Assembly (NCBI GenBank): GCA_903830745.1
Contig: CAIKVF010000150.1
Coordinates: forward strand, 1 to 18,979
From: an uncultured Actinomycetes bacterium
GTDB taxonomy: Bacteria > Actinomycetota > Acidimicrobiia > Acidimicrobiales > RAAP-2
Length of the DNA: 18,979 nucleotides
Reading direction: 5' to 3'
The notes under the pieces were generated by a model. The model saw only the letters and a program-made list of their open reading frames with translations. It did no database searches and was not told where the DNA came from. Made by a program: the position numbers and the translations under genes. Positions 1-7,647 of the stretch are shown here, piece by piece (position 1 is the stretch's first letter; the number at the start of each line of letters is the position of its first letter).

Positions 1-1130
1 ACCTTTTTTGTTGTCCATGTAATTACTGTTCCAGCTTCTGGTGTTGACGAAGCACTAAATGTTCCACCACACTGTCGTGCACGCGTGGCTAAGTTGCGAA
101 GGCCGTGCCCGACAGAATTTGGTGCACTAAATCCAACGCCATCATCTTTTACTTCAAGCACAATAAATTCTTTGTTTTCACTCAAGCTGACTGCTACTTG
201 GCTTGCTTGAGAGTGCCTTACAACATTCGAGAGAATTTCTCGAAGCGAGCTAATTAATTGGTCAGATGTAAAAACATCCATTTTCGCTTCAACTCCATCA
301 GAGATGCTCAATACAACTGGAACTCCCAAACGCTGTTCTACCTCATTCGCTAGTTCATTAACTCTTATTTTCAGCGCAGCGGATCTCAAATGATCATTTT
401 CAATTTCAAATATCGTGGTTCGAACTTCAAGCATTGTTGCATCAATTTCTTTTAGAGCTGCAGTAATTCGCTCAAGGTCTTTATCATTCAAGTCACTTCG
501 CCGCAGAACTTGAAGACTGAGTCCAATGCCAAAAAGCCTCTGAACAACAGAATCATGCAAATCTCTTGCAAGTCGTTCACGTTCTTCGCTAAGTACTAAA
601 TCACGAGCCCTGGCACGAAGTGAGGCCTGGTCTATGACGTAGCCGGTAGCTAGACCAAATGCGTCCAACAGATCCTCGTCCTCTTCATCGAATAGTGATT
701 CGTCTAATCGATCGCATAGGTAGATTGCACCAAAAATTTGACCATCAGAAGTTCTTATTGGAACACCTAGGAAAGTTGTCATGACTGGATGATTTGGTGG
801 GAAGCCAGCAGCACCAGCGTGTTTTGACATGTCAGATATTCGAAGCTTGGTCCCCCCTTGAATTATTTCTCCAAGAATTCCACGGCCCGTTGGCTCATCA
901 CCCAGCAAATCCCTTTGCTCAGGAGTAACGCCGTAGGTAACAAACCTAGAGAGAGTGACGCCATCAGTACTAACAACTCCGAGGGCCCCGTAGCGAGCAC
1001 CGAGAAGCTCAGCAGCGGTCTTAACAATTGATTCTGCAAGCTCATTTAAGTCCGTAACAGATTCGATAAGAAAGGTCGCCTCAATGAGTGCGTGCAGACT
1101 ATCGATGTCTTTTATACGGCGAAAACTCAT
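1..1130 (-). CDS. GAF-domain sensor histidine kinase, DevS/DosS-like (C-terminus cut by window edge)
   Basis: Translating the minus strand from the ATG at 1130-1128 gives an open frame of 376 codons that runs off the left edge. Residues about 10-170 look like one GAF sensor domain (LGVPI and FGAIYL around 121-137). A HisKA_3 dimerisation motif RDLHDSVVQRLFGIGLSL follows at 189-206, with His192 as the expected phosphorylation site. A HATPase_c domain comes next: N-box with Asn302, G1 box DDGVG at 329-333 and G2 box GHGLRNL at 341-347. No membrane segment is seen, so it is probably a soluble NarL-type two-component kinase. DevS/DosS proteins usually have two GAF domains; this one has one, and whether it binds heme cannot be told. 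Only the extreme C-terminus should be missing. guaC ends 65 bases upstream on the same strand, so co-transcription is possible. No clear Shine-Dalgarno is present. A LuxR-type response regulator would be expected just outside the window. Confidence 0.9.
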   Translation of the reverse strand, partial: MSFRRIKDIDSLHALIEATFLIESVTDLNELAESIVKTAAELLGARYGALGVVSTDGVTLSRFVTYGVTPEQRDLLGDEPTGRGILGEIIQGGTKLRISDMSKHAGAAGFPPNHPVMTTFLGVPIRTSDGQIFGAIYLCDRLDESLFDEEDEDLLDAFGLATGYVIDQASLRARARDLVLSEERERLARDLHDSVVQRLFGIGLSLQVLRRSDLNDKDLERITAALKEIDATMLEVRTTIFEIENDHLRSAALKIRVNELANEVEQRLGVPVVLSISDGVEAKMDVFTSDQLISSLREILSNVVRHSQASQVAVSLSENKEFIVLEVKDDGVGFSAPNSVGHGLRNLATRARQCGGTFSASSTPEAGTVITWTTKK

Positions 1131-1195
1131 TTCATGAGTCTTACACTGTTGGAGAAATTTGGATACGTGACAAACGTCCTATTTTGAGAGGAAAA

Positions 1196-2233
1196 CTACT
1201 CAACAAAGACACTGTTGAACTGCTGGGTCACACGAATGAATGTCGTGCACTTACTGAGGTCCTTGAGACGAGCAGCACCAACATATGTGCATGTAGAACG
1301 AATCCCACCAAGGATGTCTTGAACGGTGAGTGAAACAACGCCACGGTAAGGGACCAGTACTTCTCGACCTTCAGCTGCTCGGTATTCGCGGAGCCCACCA
1401 AAGTGCTTCTCGTTTGCAGCTCGTGAGCTCATTCCGTAGAACTGTACGTACTTGTTGTCAACAACTTCTCCGCCACCTTCATCGTGGCCTGCGAGCATTC
1501 CACCCAACATCACAAAGTCTGCGTTTGCACCAAACGCTTTAGCAACGTCACCTGGTGACGTGCAGCCACCGTCAGCGATGATGTGTCCGCCAAGTTCGTG
1601 TGCAGCTTCACCACATTCAATGATTGCTGAGAGTTGTGGGTAGCCAACACCAGTCTTTACGCGAGTGGTGCACACCGATCCTGGACCAATACCAACTTTT
1701 ACGATGTCAGCACCATTGATAATGAGTTCTTCAGTCATCTCACGTGTTGCCACGTTGCCAGCAATGATGACAATCTCAGGGTAGTTCGAGCGAAAATCAC
1801 GAACAAATTCAACAAAAGTTTCGGTATAACCATTTGCAACATCAATGCAAACAAACTTCATGTGCTCTTGTCCAACTTCGTTATAGATGGACTTGAACTT
1901 AATTAGATCGTCTGGGGCAGTACCAATACTGAAGGCCCAAGAGTCTTTTAGGTTTTTTCCTGTCGACTCAATCCAGTCGATTACTTCATTCGCGGAATAG
2001 TTTTTTACTAGGCAGGTGAATATGCCACTCTTAGCTAATTCTTCGGCCATTTCGAATGTTCCAACACCGTCCATGTTGGCAGCCATGATTGGAACATTTG
2101 AAAATGTTTGTTTGCTGTTACGAAATGTGAACTCGCGGGTGAGATCAATTTGTTTACGAGATACGAGGGTGCTGCGCTTCGGTCTGAAAAGGACATCTTT
2201 GAAATCAAGCTTTATGTCGTTTTCAATTCTCAT
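1196..2233 (-). CDS. guaC: GMP reductase
   Basis: The 345-residue product closely matches the length and sequence of GuaC (E. coli GuaC, as I recall it, is 347 residues). GMP reductase converts GMP to IMP with NADPH, releasing ammonia, in purine salvage. The N-terminus [20 protein letters not shown] is characteristic. The active-site loop [11 protein letters not shown] at about 181-191 carries the catalytic Cys188. Other conserved blocks are DVANGY (131-136), [15 protein letters not shown] and the substrate-site motif [11 protein letters not shown]. The YRAAEG segment and the length without CBS domains separate it from IMP dehydrogenase GuaB. The start is supported by GAGGGAAG about 5-12 bases upstream of the ATG. 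tRNA-Arg lies 62 bases upstream on the same strand and the DevS-like kinase gene follows 65 bases downstream. Confidence 0.95.
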   Translation of the reverse strand: MRIENDIKLDFKDVLFRPKRSTLVSRKQIDLTREFTFRNSKQTFSNVPIMAANMDGVGTFEMAEELAKSGIFTCLVKNYSANEVIDWIESTGKNLKDSWAFSIGTAPDDLIKFKSIYNEVGQEHMKFVCIDVANGYTETFVEFVRDFRSNYPEIVIIAGNVATREMTEELIINGADIVKVGIGPGSVCTTRVKTGVGYPQLSAIIECGEAAHELGGHIIADGGCTSPGDVAKAFGANADFVMLGGMLAGHDEGGGEVVDNKYVQFYGMSSRAANEKHFGGLREYRAAEGREVLVPYRGVVSLTVQDILGGIRSTCTYVGAARLKDLSKCTTFIRVTQQFNSVFVE

Positions 2234-2295
2234 AAAAGACTTCCCTCATTTTCATGGGATTACAGCCGAATTGCCCTAAATAAGTATTCCACAGT

Positions 2296-2372
2296 TGGTG
2301 CGGCTGGAGGGATTCGAACCCCCGACCCTCGGTTCCGTAGACCGATGCTCTAATCCGCTGAGCTACAGCCGC
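2296..2372 (-). tRNA. tRNA-Arg (anticodon ACG)
   Basis: The minus strand folds as a full cloverleaf: acceptor GCGGCTG with CAGCCGC, D arm GCTC/GAGC, anticodon stem TCGGT/ACCGA around loop CTACGGA (anticodon ACG), and T arm GGGGG-TTCGAAT-CCCTC. The discriminator base is A and the 3' CCA is encoded (2298-2296). A34 would be deaminated to inosine by TadA in the usual way. A TAAGAT box at 2395-2390 is a plausible -10. Confidence 0.97.
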
Positions 2373-2389
2373 ATTGTTACTGGATATCT

Positions 2390-2395
2390 ATCTTA
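2390..2395 (-). promoter_or_regulatory. putative -10 box of tRNA-Arg
   Basis: TAAGAT (minus strand) lies 17 bases before the tRNA 5' end. No convincing -35 was found. It sits in the short divergent gap shared with the M20 amidohydrolase gene. Confidence 0.4.
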
Positions 2396-2429
2396 GCCGA
2401 CCCGCCTAACGATGTCCTCAGCCATTAGA

Positions 2430-2435
2430 TACCAT
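2430..2435 (+). promoter_or_regulatory. putative -10 box for a leaderless M20 amidohydrolase mRNA
   Basis: TACCAT fits TANNNT and ends 6 bases before the ATG at 2442. That ATG has no Shine-Dalgarno. This spacing would place the transcript start at or next to the start codon. Confidence 0.4.
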
Positions 2436-2441
2436 TCGTTT

Positions 2442-3629
2442 ATGGCTACTCCCTTTAATGAAGCACTCCCAGAACTTGTAAACAACGCATACGACGCAAT
2501 GGTTGACATTCGTCATGACCTGCACTCTCACCCCGAGCTCTCAATGATTGAATACCGCACAACAGACGTTGTTACTAATCGACTTCGTGAACTCGGATGG
2601 ACTGTAAAGAAATCACCAACTGAAACTGGTGCCGTTGCGACTCTTAAAGGTGGCAAGCCGGGTAAGCGAATCATGATTCGCGCCGACATCGACGGGCTCC
2701 CCGTGAATGAAGATTTGAACATTTCTTACAAGTCGCAAAATGAAAATGTTATGCACGCTTGTGGTCATGATCTACACACCGCAAGCATCTTGGGTGTTGC
2801 TGATGTTCTGGCGCAGCGCCAAGAGGATCTTCCTGGTGAGTACACCGTGGTGTTTCAACCTGGCGAAGAAGGATTTGCTGGAGCAAGGTCGATGTTTGAA
2901 GGTGGACTTCTTGAAGACAACCCTGCTGACTACGTAGTTGGCGGACACGTAACTTCAATGATGCCAGTAGGCATGATGTTCACTCGCCCTGGGGTGCTCA
3001 TGGCTACTGCACGCCGACTCATTGTTGACATTGAAGGCAAGGGTGGTCACGGTTCAATGCCGACCAAAGAAGGAAGCGTCATTCTTGCAGTAAGTGCACT
3101 TGCTCCAAGAATGGGAGAAATCTCTCATGGCATGGAGTACGAAGGTGGCGTTTGTGCATGTTCAGCTGGAATTGTTACCAGTGGAACTGCGAGTAACGTT
3201 CTTCCACAACACGCACACCTCGCAGGAACACTTCGTACGTTCACTGATGAGCAAGAAGCTGAAGCACTATCGCGATTTGCGCAAATCATCAAGGAAATTG
3301 AAGCTGAGTTCCAGGTGAAGTGCACTGTTAATACCAACCAGTTCACTCCTCGTGTTCAGAACGTTCCGTCAATCGCTGAACGAGTAATTGAAATTGGTAA
3401 AGAGATGCTCGGTAAGAACAATGCACTTGTTCTCCCACCAGTGTCAGGCAGTGAAGACTTCTCTGAATTCCTTAACCGAATCCCTGGAAGCTTCATGTTC
3501 ATTGGTGGTGCACTCGAAGATGGATCAAGTGGGATGCACCACAGTCCACAGTTTGCTGTTGATGACCGAGCTGTTCGACCATTCGCAACAGTGCTTGCAG
3601 CTTCAGCCGTAGACCTCGCTCAGCTGTAA
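2442..3629 (+). CDS. M20-family amidohydrolase (N-acyl-amino-acid hydrolase / hippurate hydrolase type)
   Basis: This 395-residue protein belongs to the M20D metallopeptidase/amidohydrolase family, which removes acyl groups from N-acylated amino acids or related amides in the cytoplasm. Seen in sequence: the N-terminal RHDLHSHPELS block; metal-binding ACGHDLHTAS with Cys-Gly-His-Asp at about 107-110; QPGEEGFAGA with the paired Glu at about 142-143; the GGH block; and C-terminal GSEDFSEF and GMHHSPQFAVDD. Together they support a complete di-metal site and dimerisation domain. The frame also allows a start at 2412, ten codons earlier. I prefer 2442 because a TANNNT box sits 6 bases upstream and the family alignment begins shortly after. 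The substrate (IAA conjugates, hippurate, N-acetyl amino acids) cannot be told. Its stop overlaps the convergent kinase gene by 10 bases. Confidence 0.92.
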   Translation: MATPFNEALPELVNNAYDAMVDIRHDLHSHPELSMIEYRTTDVVTNRLRELGWTVKKSPTETGAVATLKGGKPGKRIMIRADIDGLPVNEDLNISYKSQNENVMHACGHDLHTASILGVADVLAQRQEDLPGEYTVVFQPGEEGFAGARSMFEGGLLEDNPADYVVGGHVTSMMPVGMMFTRPGVLMATARRLIVDIEGKGGHGSMPTKEGSVILAVSALAPRMGEISHGMEYEGGVCACSAGIVTSGTASNVLPQHAHLAGTLRTFTDEQEAEALSRFAQIIKEIEAEFQVKCTVNTNQFTPRVQNVPSIAERVIEIGKEMLGKNNALVLPPVSGSEDFSEFLNRIPGSFMFIGGALEDGSSGMHHSPQFAVDDRAVRPFATVLAASAVDLAQL

Positions 3630-4375
3630 AAAAGTTTTGGTGCACCACGAAGTGGTGCGTTATTGCCCGTAATCACAATTCTGCTTTGTACGTGTTTGAA
3701 CGAACTTGGCGAAATTCTTCGAGCATTCCCGCCAACCAAGTGAATAGTGTCCACTGAAAATTCCTTCGACAAAGTAGCAATTGATTTTTTTAGCTGATCA
3801 AGCCATTTGTCTGCATCTCGTGCTCTTCCTTGTTCCCCGAGCAGTTCATCAAAGGTCTGGCTCTCAGAAATAACTTCAGCGCCAATGTCTCTTACCGGGA
3901 CAAGTTGACCGTCTTTAACTAACGCGAGGCCTACCCCTGTACCGAGTGCAAGAACGAGCTCGATGCCTTTTCCTTCAACACAACCAAGCGCCGCCATCGT
4001 TGCGTCATTCACTACTCGAACATCTTTATTTGTCTTCTCGCGCAAGATGCCTTCAAAATTAAAGCCACACCAGCGATCGTGTACTTCCTTATTAATTGGT
4101 GTACCTGCACCACGCTCCCTGGACAGATTCCCTGGATGCACCACATGACCATCACGGAACTCACCCGGAAAGCCCACGCCCACCATTGCGATATCGCTCA
4201 AATTAATTCGTGTCGCGATCACTTCAGCAAGGTGTTCTGGGCCACAGGGATATGGGGTTAAGCGACGCTTGGGTGTTCCAACAAGCTCACCGAGAAAATC
4301 AACAAAGCAGAACTTTATTGACGTTGCACCAATGTCAACGGCCAGAACCATGTCATTAGCGGTATCTTTCTGCAT
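3620..4375 (-). CDS. ROK-family kinase, polyphosphate-glucokinase-like
   Basis: This 251-residue protein has the actin-like ATPase fold signatures of the ROK family and most resembles actinobacterial polyphosphate/ATP glucokinase (PPGK): phosphate-1 motif AVDIGATSIK at about 12-21, VGVGFPGEFRDG at 65-76, catalytic-base motif VVNDATMAALG with Asp124, phosphate-2 motif LALGTGVGLAL at 142-152, and an adenosine-site-like HLVGGNARRI near the C-terminus. The segment that in PPGK/ROK enzymes carries a sugar-contacting Glu and His (ELGH-like) reads VRDIGAEV here, so both are replaced and the substrate may not be glucose. The ATG overlaps the stop of the VirB4-like ATPase gene as TAATG, which points to translational coupling and membership of the same operon. 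An alternative start is Met9. Family assignment is firm; enzyme identity is not. Confidence 0.75.
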   Translation of the reverse strand: MQKDTANDMVLAVDIGATSIKFCFVDFLGELVGTPKRRLTPYPCGPEHLAEVIATRINLSDIAMVGVGFPGEFRDGHVVHPGNLSRERGAGTPINKEVHDRWCGFNFEGILREKTNKDVRVVNDATMAALGCVEGKGIELVLALGTGVGLALVKDGQLVPVRDIGAEVISESQTFDELLGEQGRARDADKWLDQLKKSIATLSKEFSVDTIHLVGGNARRISPSSFKHVQSRIVITGNNAPLRGAPKLFYS

Positions 4376-5562
4376 TACCGAATCGTAGAACTAATTTCCC
4401 TCATAGCTTTATCGGTATCAATAAACGCGTTGTCACGACTATCTGGGCGCACTTTCACGATTGAACGATGTCGGCCATATCTCGCAATCATTGTTCCCTT
4501 AGACAGTTCTACAAGTACGCGCTCTTCATTTCCATGGAGATTAAGCGCAATGCCCATCTCTTTTGCTTCATCGGGTGGTTGGCGAAATAAGAACGCAGCT
4601 TCACATTCGCGAAGTAGCCCCAGCGCCCTTTCTCTTTGTGCGGTGCCCTGATCGCCTGCAGTTGCAACATCACTCCAGCGGTGAAGAACTAATACATGGC
4701 TAAGTCCGCGCGAACGAGCAAGTTTCCAAGAACCTTGCAACCACCTAAGTGCATGCTCGTCTGCAAGTAGTGCCCACGCCTCGTCAATAACGAGGTATCC
4801 AAATTCACCCTGCGTAGCAACAATCTGCTGTGCGGCAGCAACGGCACTCAGCGCTGCAACAGAAAGTGAGTTAGCTGACCACTGTTTTGAAAGGTCAAGA
4901 ATCACTAGTTGGCCTTCAAATATGAGTGGCGATAGCGATCCATCAAAGAGCCCTGCAAGATCGCCGAAAACAAAACGGTGCAGCAGTAACGCGAGCGACC
5001 TATAAGCAGATTGTGTCGTGGCGCTTAAGTATTTCTCAACAAGACAGAACATCGAGAAGAAAACCCGTTGTGGTCTTGGATGAATTAGTGCAAGGTATGT
5101 CTCATCAATCACATAGTGGAGTTCAGCGCTTAAAGAACTTCCCTGTGCGCTCGAAAGAATTGCCCTGAGCAATTCTTTCGTCTCTGCTTCATCATTGGAG
5201 AACGGATTACACCAGCCATCTGCACCAAGCGAAATAGCTTTTACTCCATACTTTTTGCCAAGTTCTGAATACTCACCCTTGGGGTCAACAACAACAACTT
5301 TTCTTCCTCGCTCCAGTGCACGATCAAGCATCATTTTTGTGACAGTACTTTTCCCAGAACCAATTGATCCCGAAATAATTACATTTGGGTTCGTCACAAG
5401 TGATGCGTTGTATGCATCAAACGGATCGAAAACAAAATCTCTTCCACGAGCACAGCTCCCTAGTGGTCGACCATCTAGTCCTGTGCCTGCGTCGTATCCC
5501 GGTGCGCGCAAACTGTGCAGGTCCTGCGATGTTGCCCAGTGCGTCCAGGCACGTCTCACCAT
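4375..5562 (-). CDS. VirB4/TraC-type secretion ATPase (C-terminal motor half)
   Basis: This 395-residue P-loop ATPase resembles the motor domain of VirB4 proteins of conjugative type IV secretion systems. Seen: LRAPGYDAGTGLDGRPLG near 19-35, Walker A GSIGSGKS at 65-72, the VVVVDPKGEY strand at 89-98, Walker B YLVIDEAW at about 256-263, and an arginine-rich LARSRGL segment followed by VLVLHRWSD. There is no VirB4 N-terminal domain in this frame. The preceding gene supplies a candidate for it, so the two products (352 + 395 residues) together have about the size of one VirB4. A longer frame begins at 5595. I chose 5562 because the ATG overlaps the upstream stop (ATGGTGA) and a G-rich run lies about 6 bases upstream as a ribosome-binding site. 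The protein should act at the inner face of the membrane. The downstream kinase gene overlaps as TAATG. Confidence 0.82.
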   Translation of the reverse strand: MVRRAWTHWATSQDLHSLRAPGYDAGTGLDGRPLGSCARGRDFVFDPFDAYNASLVTNPNVIISGSIGSGKSTVTKMMLDRALERGRKVVVVDPKGEYSELGKKYGVKAISLGADGWCNPFSNDEAETKELLRAILSSAQGSSLSAELHYVIDETYLALIHPRPQRVFFSMFCLVEKYLSATTQSAYRSLALLLHRFVFGDLAGLFDGSLSPLIFEGQLVILDLSKQWSANSLSVAALSAVAAAQQIVATQGEFGYLVIDEAWALLADEHALRWLQGSWKLARSRGLSHVLVLHRWSDVATAGDQGTAQRERALGLLRECEAAFLFRQPPDEAKEMGIALNLHGNEERVLVELSKGTMIARYGRHRSIVKVRPDSRDNAFIDTDKAMREISSTIR

Positions 5563-6614
5563 CCTGCACCCCCCGGAAGTTGAAAACGAAACCACTCAGC
5601 CTGTCTTGCAAAACCTTTTTGACACCTAAGGCCAGCATCTTGAGCAATTGAAACGACCTCTCTGGACCGCTTTAATAGTTCGCGCTGATTCGGAGCACTA
5701 ATACTTATATACACAGCACATCTAAGAAGTGGCAGACCTTGTGCAACAAGAATTTCTCTCTGCCTCATTCTCTTAAAGGCGCGATCAGACTGCGCGGTAC
5801 GCCTAAATCCAGCTTCGTGAGTCACGGCGCTGTCGCTACTTATTCGGTGCACTGCACGCGCCGCAATCTTTTGAGATTTTTCTATTGGGAGTACGTCGTA
5901 GTGGATAGAGAGATCAAGTGGCTGACCAGTTGTTTGTAGGCGTTCCAGCAATGCATTGTTTGTTGATGCCTGTGAGAAGTCACTAAGGCGAATAACACGA
6001 ACTAGTGAATCCTTTGTTCGCGTGTATCCCCAGCGCTCTAAAACATCAACTGGCTCCAACGCCCCAATCAGTAGTGCAACTAACTCAGGACTGGCTTTCC
6101 AGTCCGGTGGAACAAATGTGCCTGCAGGGACACAGAGCAGAGTTTGGTTTTCTTCTTCTCCACAAAGGATATGCAGAGATACATGACTCGTCACCCCACT
6201 AAGAGCGAGAGAGCTGGTAATCGCTTTCAGTTGATTCGTCAATGCCCCATCACCACCTGACAAATCAAGTCTGCCCCGGTGAATAAGTGAATATCCAGAA
6301 AATGTAACCCGACCACTTGTCACTAGTTCAATGATGTTTTTGTTAGATGAGAACTGCACACGACTCCACTTGGTGCGCAGTAGATACATTGCAGCAAGAA
6401 GTAGCCACTCACCGTTGGTCAACCCATCTGATGACTGGGGAGAACAGGCAAGCAAGAACAGACCCACACAAAGTTCTATAACTGTGGCGTTTGGCCTAAG
6501 ACACCAATCGCCAGTTACGAGAACACCAAGCAACAAAAGAACGGCCTGGTGTTTTCGAATGCCAATCCATCGAGACGCAGCATCACTATTTCCAATCTGA
6601 AGAATTTCACTCAT
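5556..6614 (-). CDS. SCO6880-like type IV secretion membrane protein (VirB3/VirB4 N-terminal-like)
   Basis: This 352-residue protein has two closely spaced hydrophobic segments near the N-terminus (about 23-36 and 44-58), then a long soluble region without a nucleotide-binding motif. That layout matches SCO6880-family proteins of actinobacterial type IV secretion clusters, where a VirB3/PrgI-like membrane part is joined to a VirB4 N-terminal-like domain. The assignment rests on architecture and position more than on strong sequence motifs. The open frame extends to 6674. I chose the ATG at 6614 because it overlaps the upstream gene stop by 8 bases, as in the rest of the operon, with AGAGGAAAAGAG upstream. 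The 3' end carries a run of six G followed by T, in phase with a -1 slippery heptamer, just before the TGA. Confidence 0.62.
   Translation of the reverse strand: MSEILQIGNSDAASRWIGIRKHQAVLLLLGVLVTGDWCLRPNATVIELCVGLFLLACSPQSSDGLTNGEWLLLAAMYLLRTKWSRVQFSSNKNIIELVTSGRVTFSGYSLIHRGRLDLSGGDGALTNQLKAITSSLALSGVTSHVSLHILCGEEENQTLLCVPAGTFVPPDWKASPELVALLIGALEPVDVLERWGYTRTKDSLVRVIRLSDFSQASTNNALLERLQTTGQPLDLSIHYDVLPIEKSQKIAARAVHRISSDSAVTHEAGFRRTAQSDRAFKRMRQREILVAQGLPLLRCAVYISISAPNQRELLKRSREVVSIAQDAGLRCQKGFARQAEWFRFQLPGGAGW
5568..5574 (-). promoter_or_regulatory. possible -1 ribosomal slippery heptamer, G_GGG_GGT
   Basis: On the minus strand the SCO6880-like frame reads CCG GGG GGT GCA GGA TGG TGA. The heptamer G_GGG_GGT obeys the X_XXY_YYZ rule. 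A -1 shift there bypasses the TGA and enters the ATPase frame (TGC AGG ATG GTG). The same G-run could simply be the Shine-Dalgarno of the ATPase gene. Nearby weak stems (GTGC/GCAC about 15 bases downstream) are not strong evidence of a stimulatory structure. Confidence 0.3.
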
Positions 6615-7647
6615 CGCGAGAGCTCTTTTCCTCTGATGGTTCATAGTCACTTCGTGGTGGCATAGGAAAATCACCAGTTGAATGTGACATTGGAAAGCCC
6701 AGATCTTCAGTTCTGATGGGCTCAGAGAACTCCATGTTGCCCGTTGACATCATTTCTTGTGCCACAAGGACTGGCCGCATAGCAAGTTGAACACCTTGTT
6801 TCATCAACTGTCGCGTTCCCTGAAGATTATGAAATGCAGCATTCTCAATGAAAGGAATTATTCGAAGAAGCACAAACGGCGTAAAGGCAGCGAGGGCGAT
6901 TGTTACTGCACCAGTAATTATTTGCGAGACAGAGTTTCCTTGGAGCTCATTGAGCCCAAGTGTTAAAGCAATGACAATAAATACCTTGCTGAGTGCGATG
7001 GCGCCAAACGTTTCTAGTAGTCGCCAGCCCAGTCTTCGAAGTGACGGAAGCGTACAGAGCGGCACAATGATTGGCACCATTACAAGAAGAAATGAGAGTG
7101 CCACTGTGCGAAGAATCAACTCACACCAAAGAAAGAATGACCCAATAACAATGCTGGACGAAAGAATAAAAATGCCTACACCTGGAGCAGTTGACGTTCC
7201 GTTAAACGCTGTAATTAGTGATGCGAGATGTTTATCAAGCGGGCCAGATGCAATGACAGAAAGTTGATCAACTGCTTCGAGCAGTAAACGAGCACCTGGT
7301 AGCGCTACAACAATTGCAAACACGCACGCAGGCGCTACACCGAGATATAAACGCCACAACTGCGAACTCTCTCCGTGTCGCAGTGCTTCAAGTGTTCCTA
7401 CGAGTAGACCTATCAACATCAGCAGTGGGGCCACTGTTACGAGTGTTTTGAATTCAGGTGTCGCTGAGCGAACCACGGTTGCTGGTTCACTCGCACTAGT
7501 GAGAACCCCTCCTACGCCATTAATGAACCACTCAACGCTCGACAACACCCAAGCAGTGAGCGCATCAAATACGTCACCGAGTGTTGCCTTGGCTACGTTC
7601 TTTGCTGCACAACTTGTAATTGAAACAAAGCACAGAACACTGCCCAT
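6607..7647 (-). CDS. VirB6/TrbL-like multi-pass membrane protein of a type IV secretion-like system
   Basis: This 346-residue integral membrane protein has about six hydrophobic spans, near residues 67-87, 99-119, 156-176, 180-200, 216-236 and 244-265. A hydrophobic N-terminus (possible signal) precedes them, and a polar, acidic C-terminal tail of about 60 residues rich in Ser, Glu and Pro follows. This topology, and its place between a VirB2-like gene and VirB4-like genes, fits the VirB6/TrbL channel component, which forms part of the inner-membrane translocation pore. There is no diagnostic short motif, so the call relies on topology and neighbours. Its ATG overlaps the stop of the upstream small gene as TAATG, and its stop overlaps the start of the SCO6880-like gene by 8 bases. 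Confidence 0.65.
   Translation of the reverse strand: MGSVLCFVSITSCAAKNVAKATLGDVFDALTAWVLSSVEWFINGVGGVLTSASEPATVVRSATPEFKTLVTVAPLLMLIGLLVGTLEALRHGESSQLWRLYLGVAPACVFAIVVALPGARLLLEAVDQLSVIASGPLDKHLASLITAFNGTSTAPGVGIFILSSSIVIGSFFLWCELILRTVALSFLLVMVPIIVPLCTLPSLRRLGWRLLETFGAIALSKVFIVIALTLGLNELQGNSVSQIITGAVTIALAAFTPFVLLRIIPFIENAAFHNLQGTRQLMKQGVQLAMRPVLVAQEMMSTGNMEFSEPIRTEDLGFPMSHSTGDFPMPPRSDYEPSEEKSSRDE

Noticed and set aside
1161..1180. Possible DevR/DosR-box-like palindrome upstream of the DevS-like kinase
   Set aside because: Only the outer three bases of each arm pair, and it does not match the GGGACTT-type consensus.
2412..2441. Earlier in-frame start for the M20 amidohydrolase
   Set aside because: It adds ten residues without family similarity. 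The later ATG has a well-spaced TANNNT box. It cannot be fully excluded.
5195..5629. 144-codon plus-strand open frame opposite the VirB4-like ATPase
   Set aside because: It is the antisense shadow of the ATPase gene, whose Walker motifs are clear. The antisense protein is low-complexity (Ser/Pro/Arg) without any recognisable domain.
6848..7267. 139-codon plus-strand open frame opposite the VirB6-like gene
   Set aside because: Antisense to a coherent multi-span membrane protein that is linked by overlapping start/stop codons on both sides. No start signal or domain supports the plus-strand reading.
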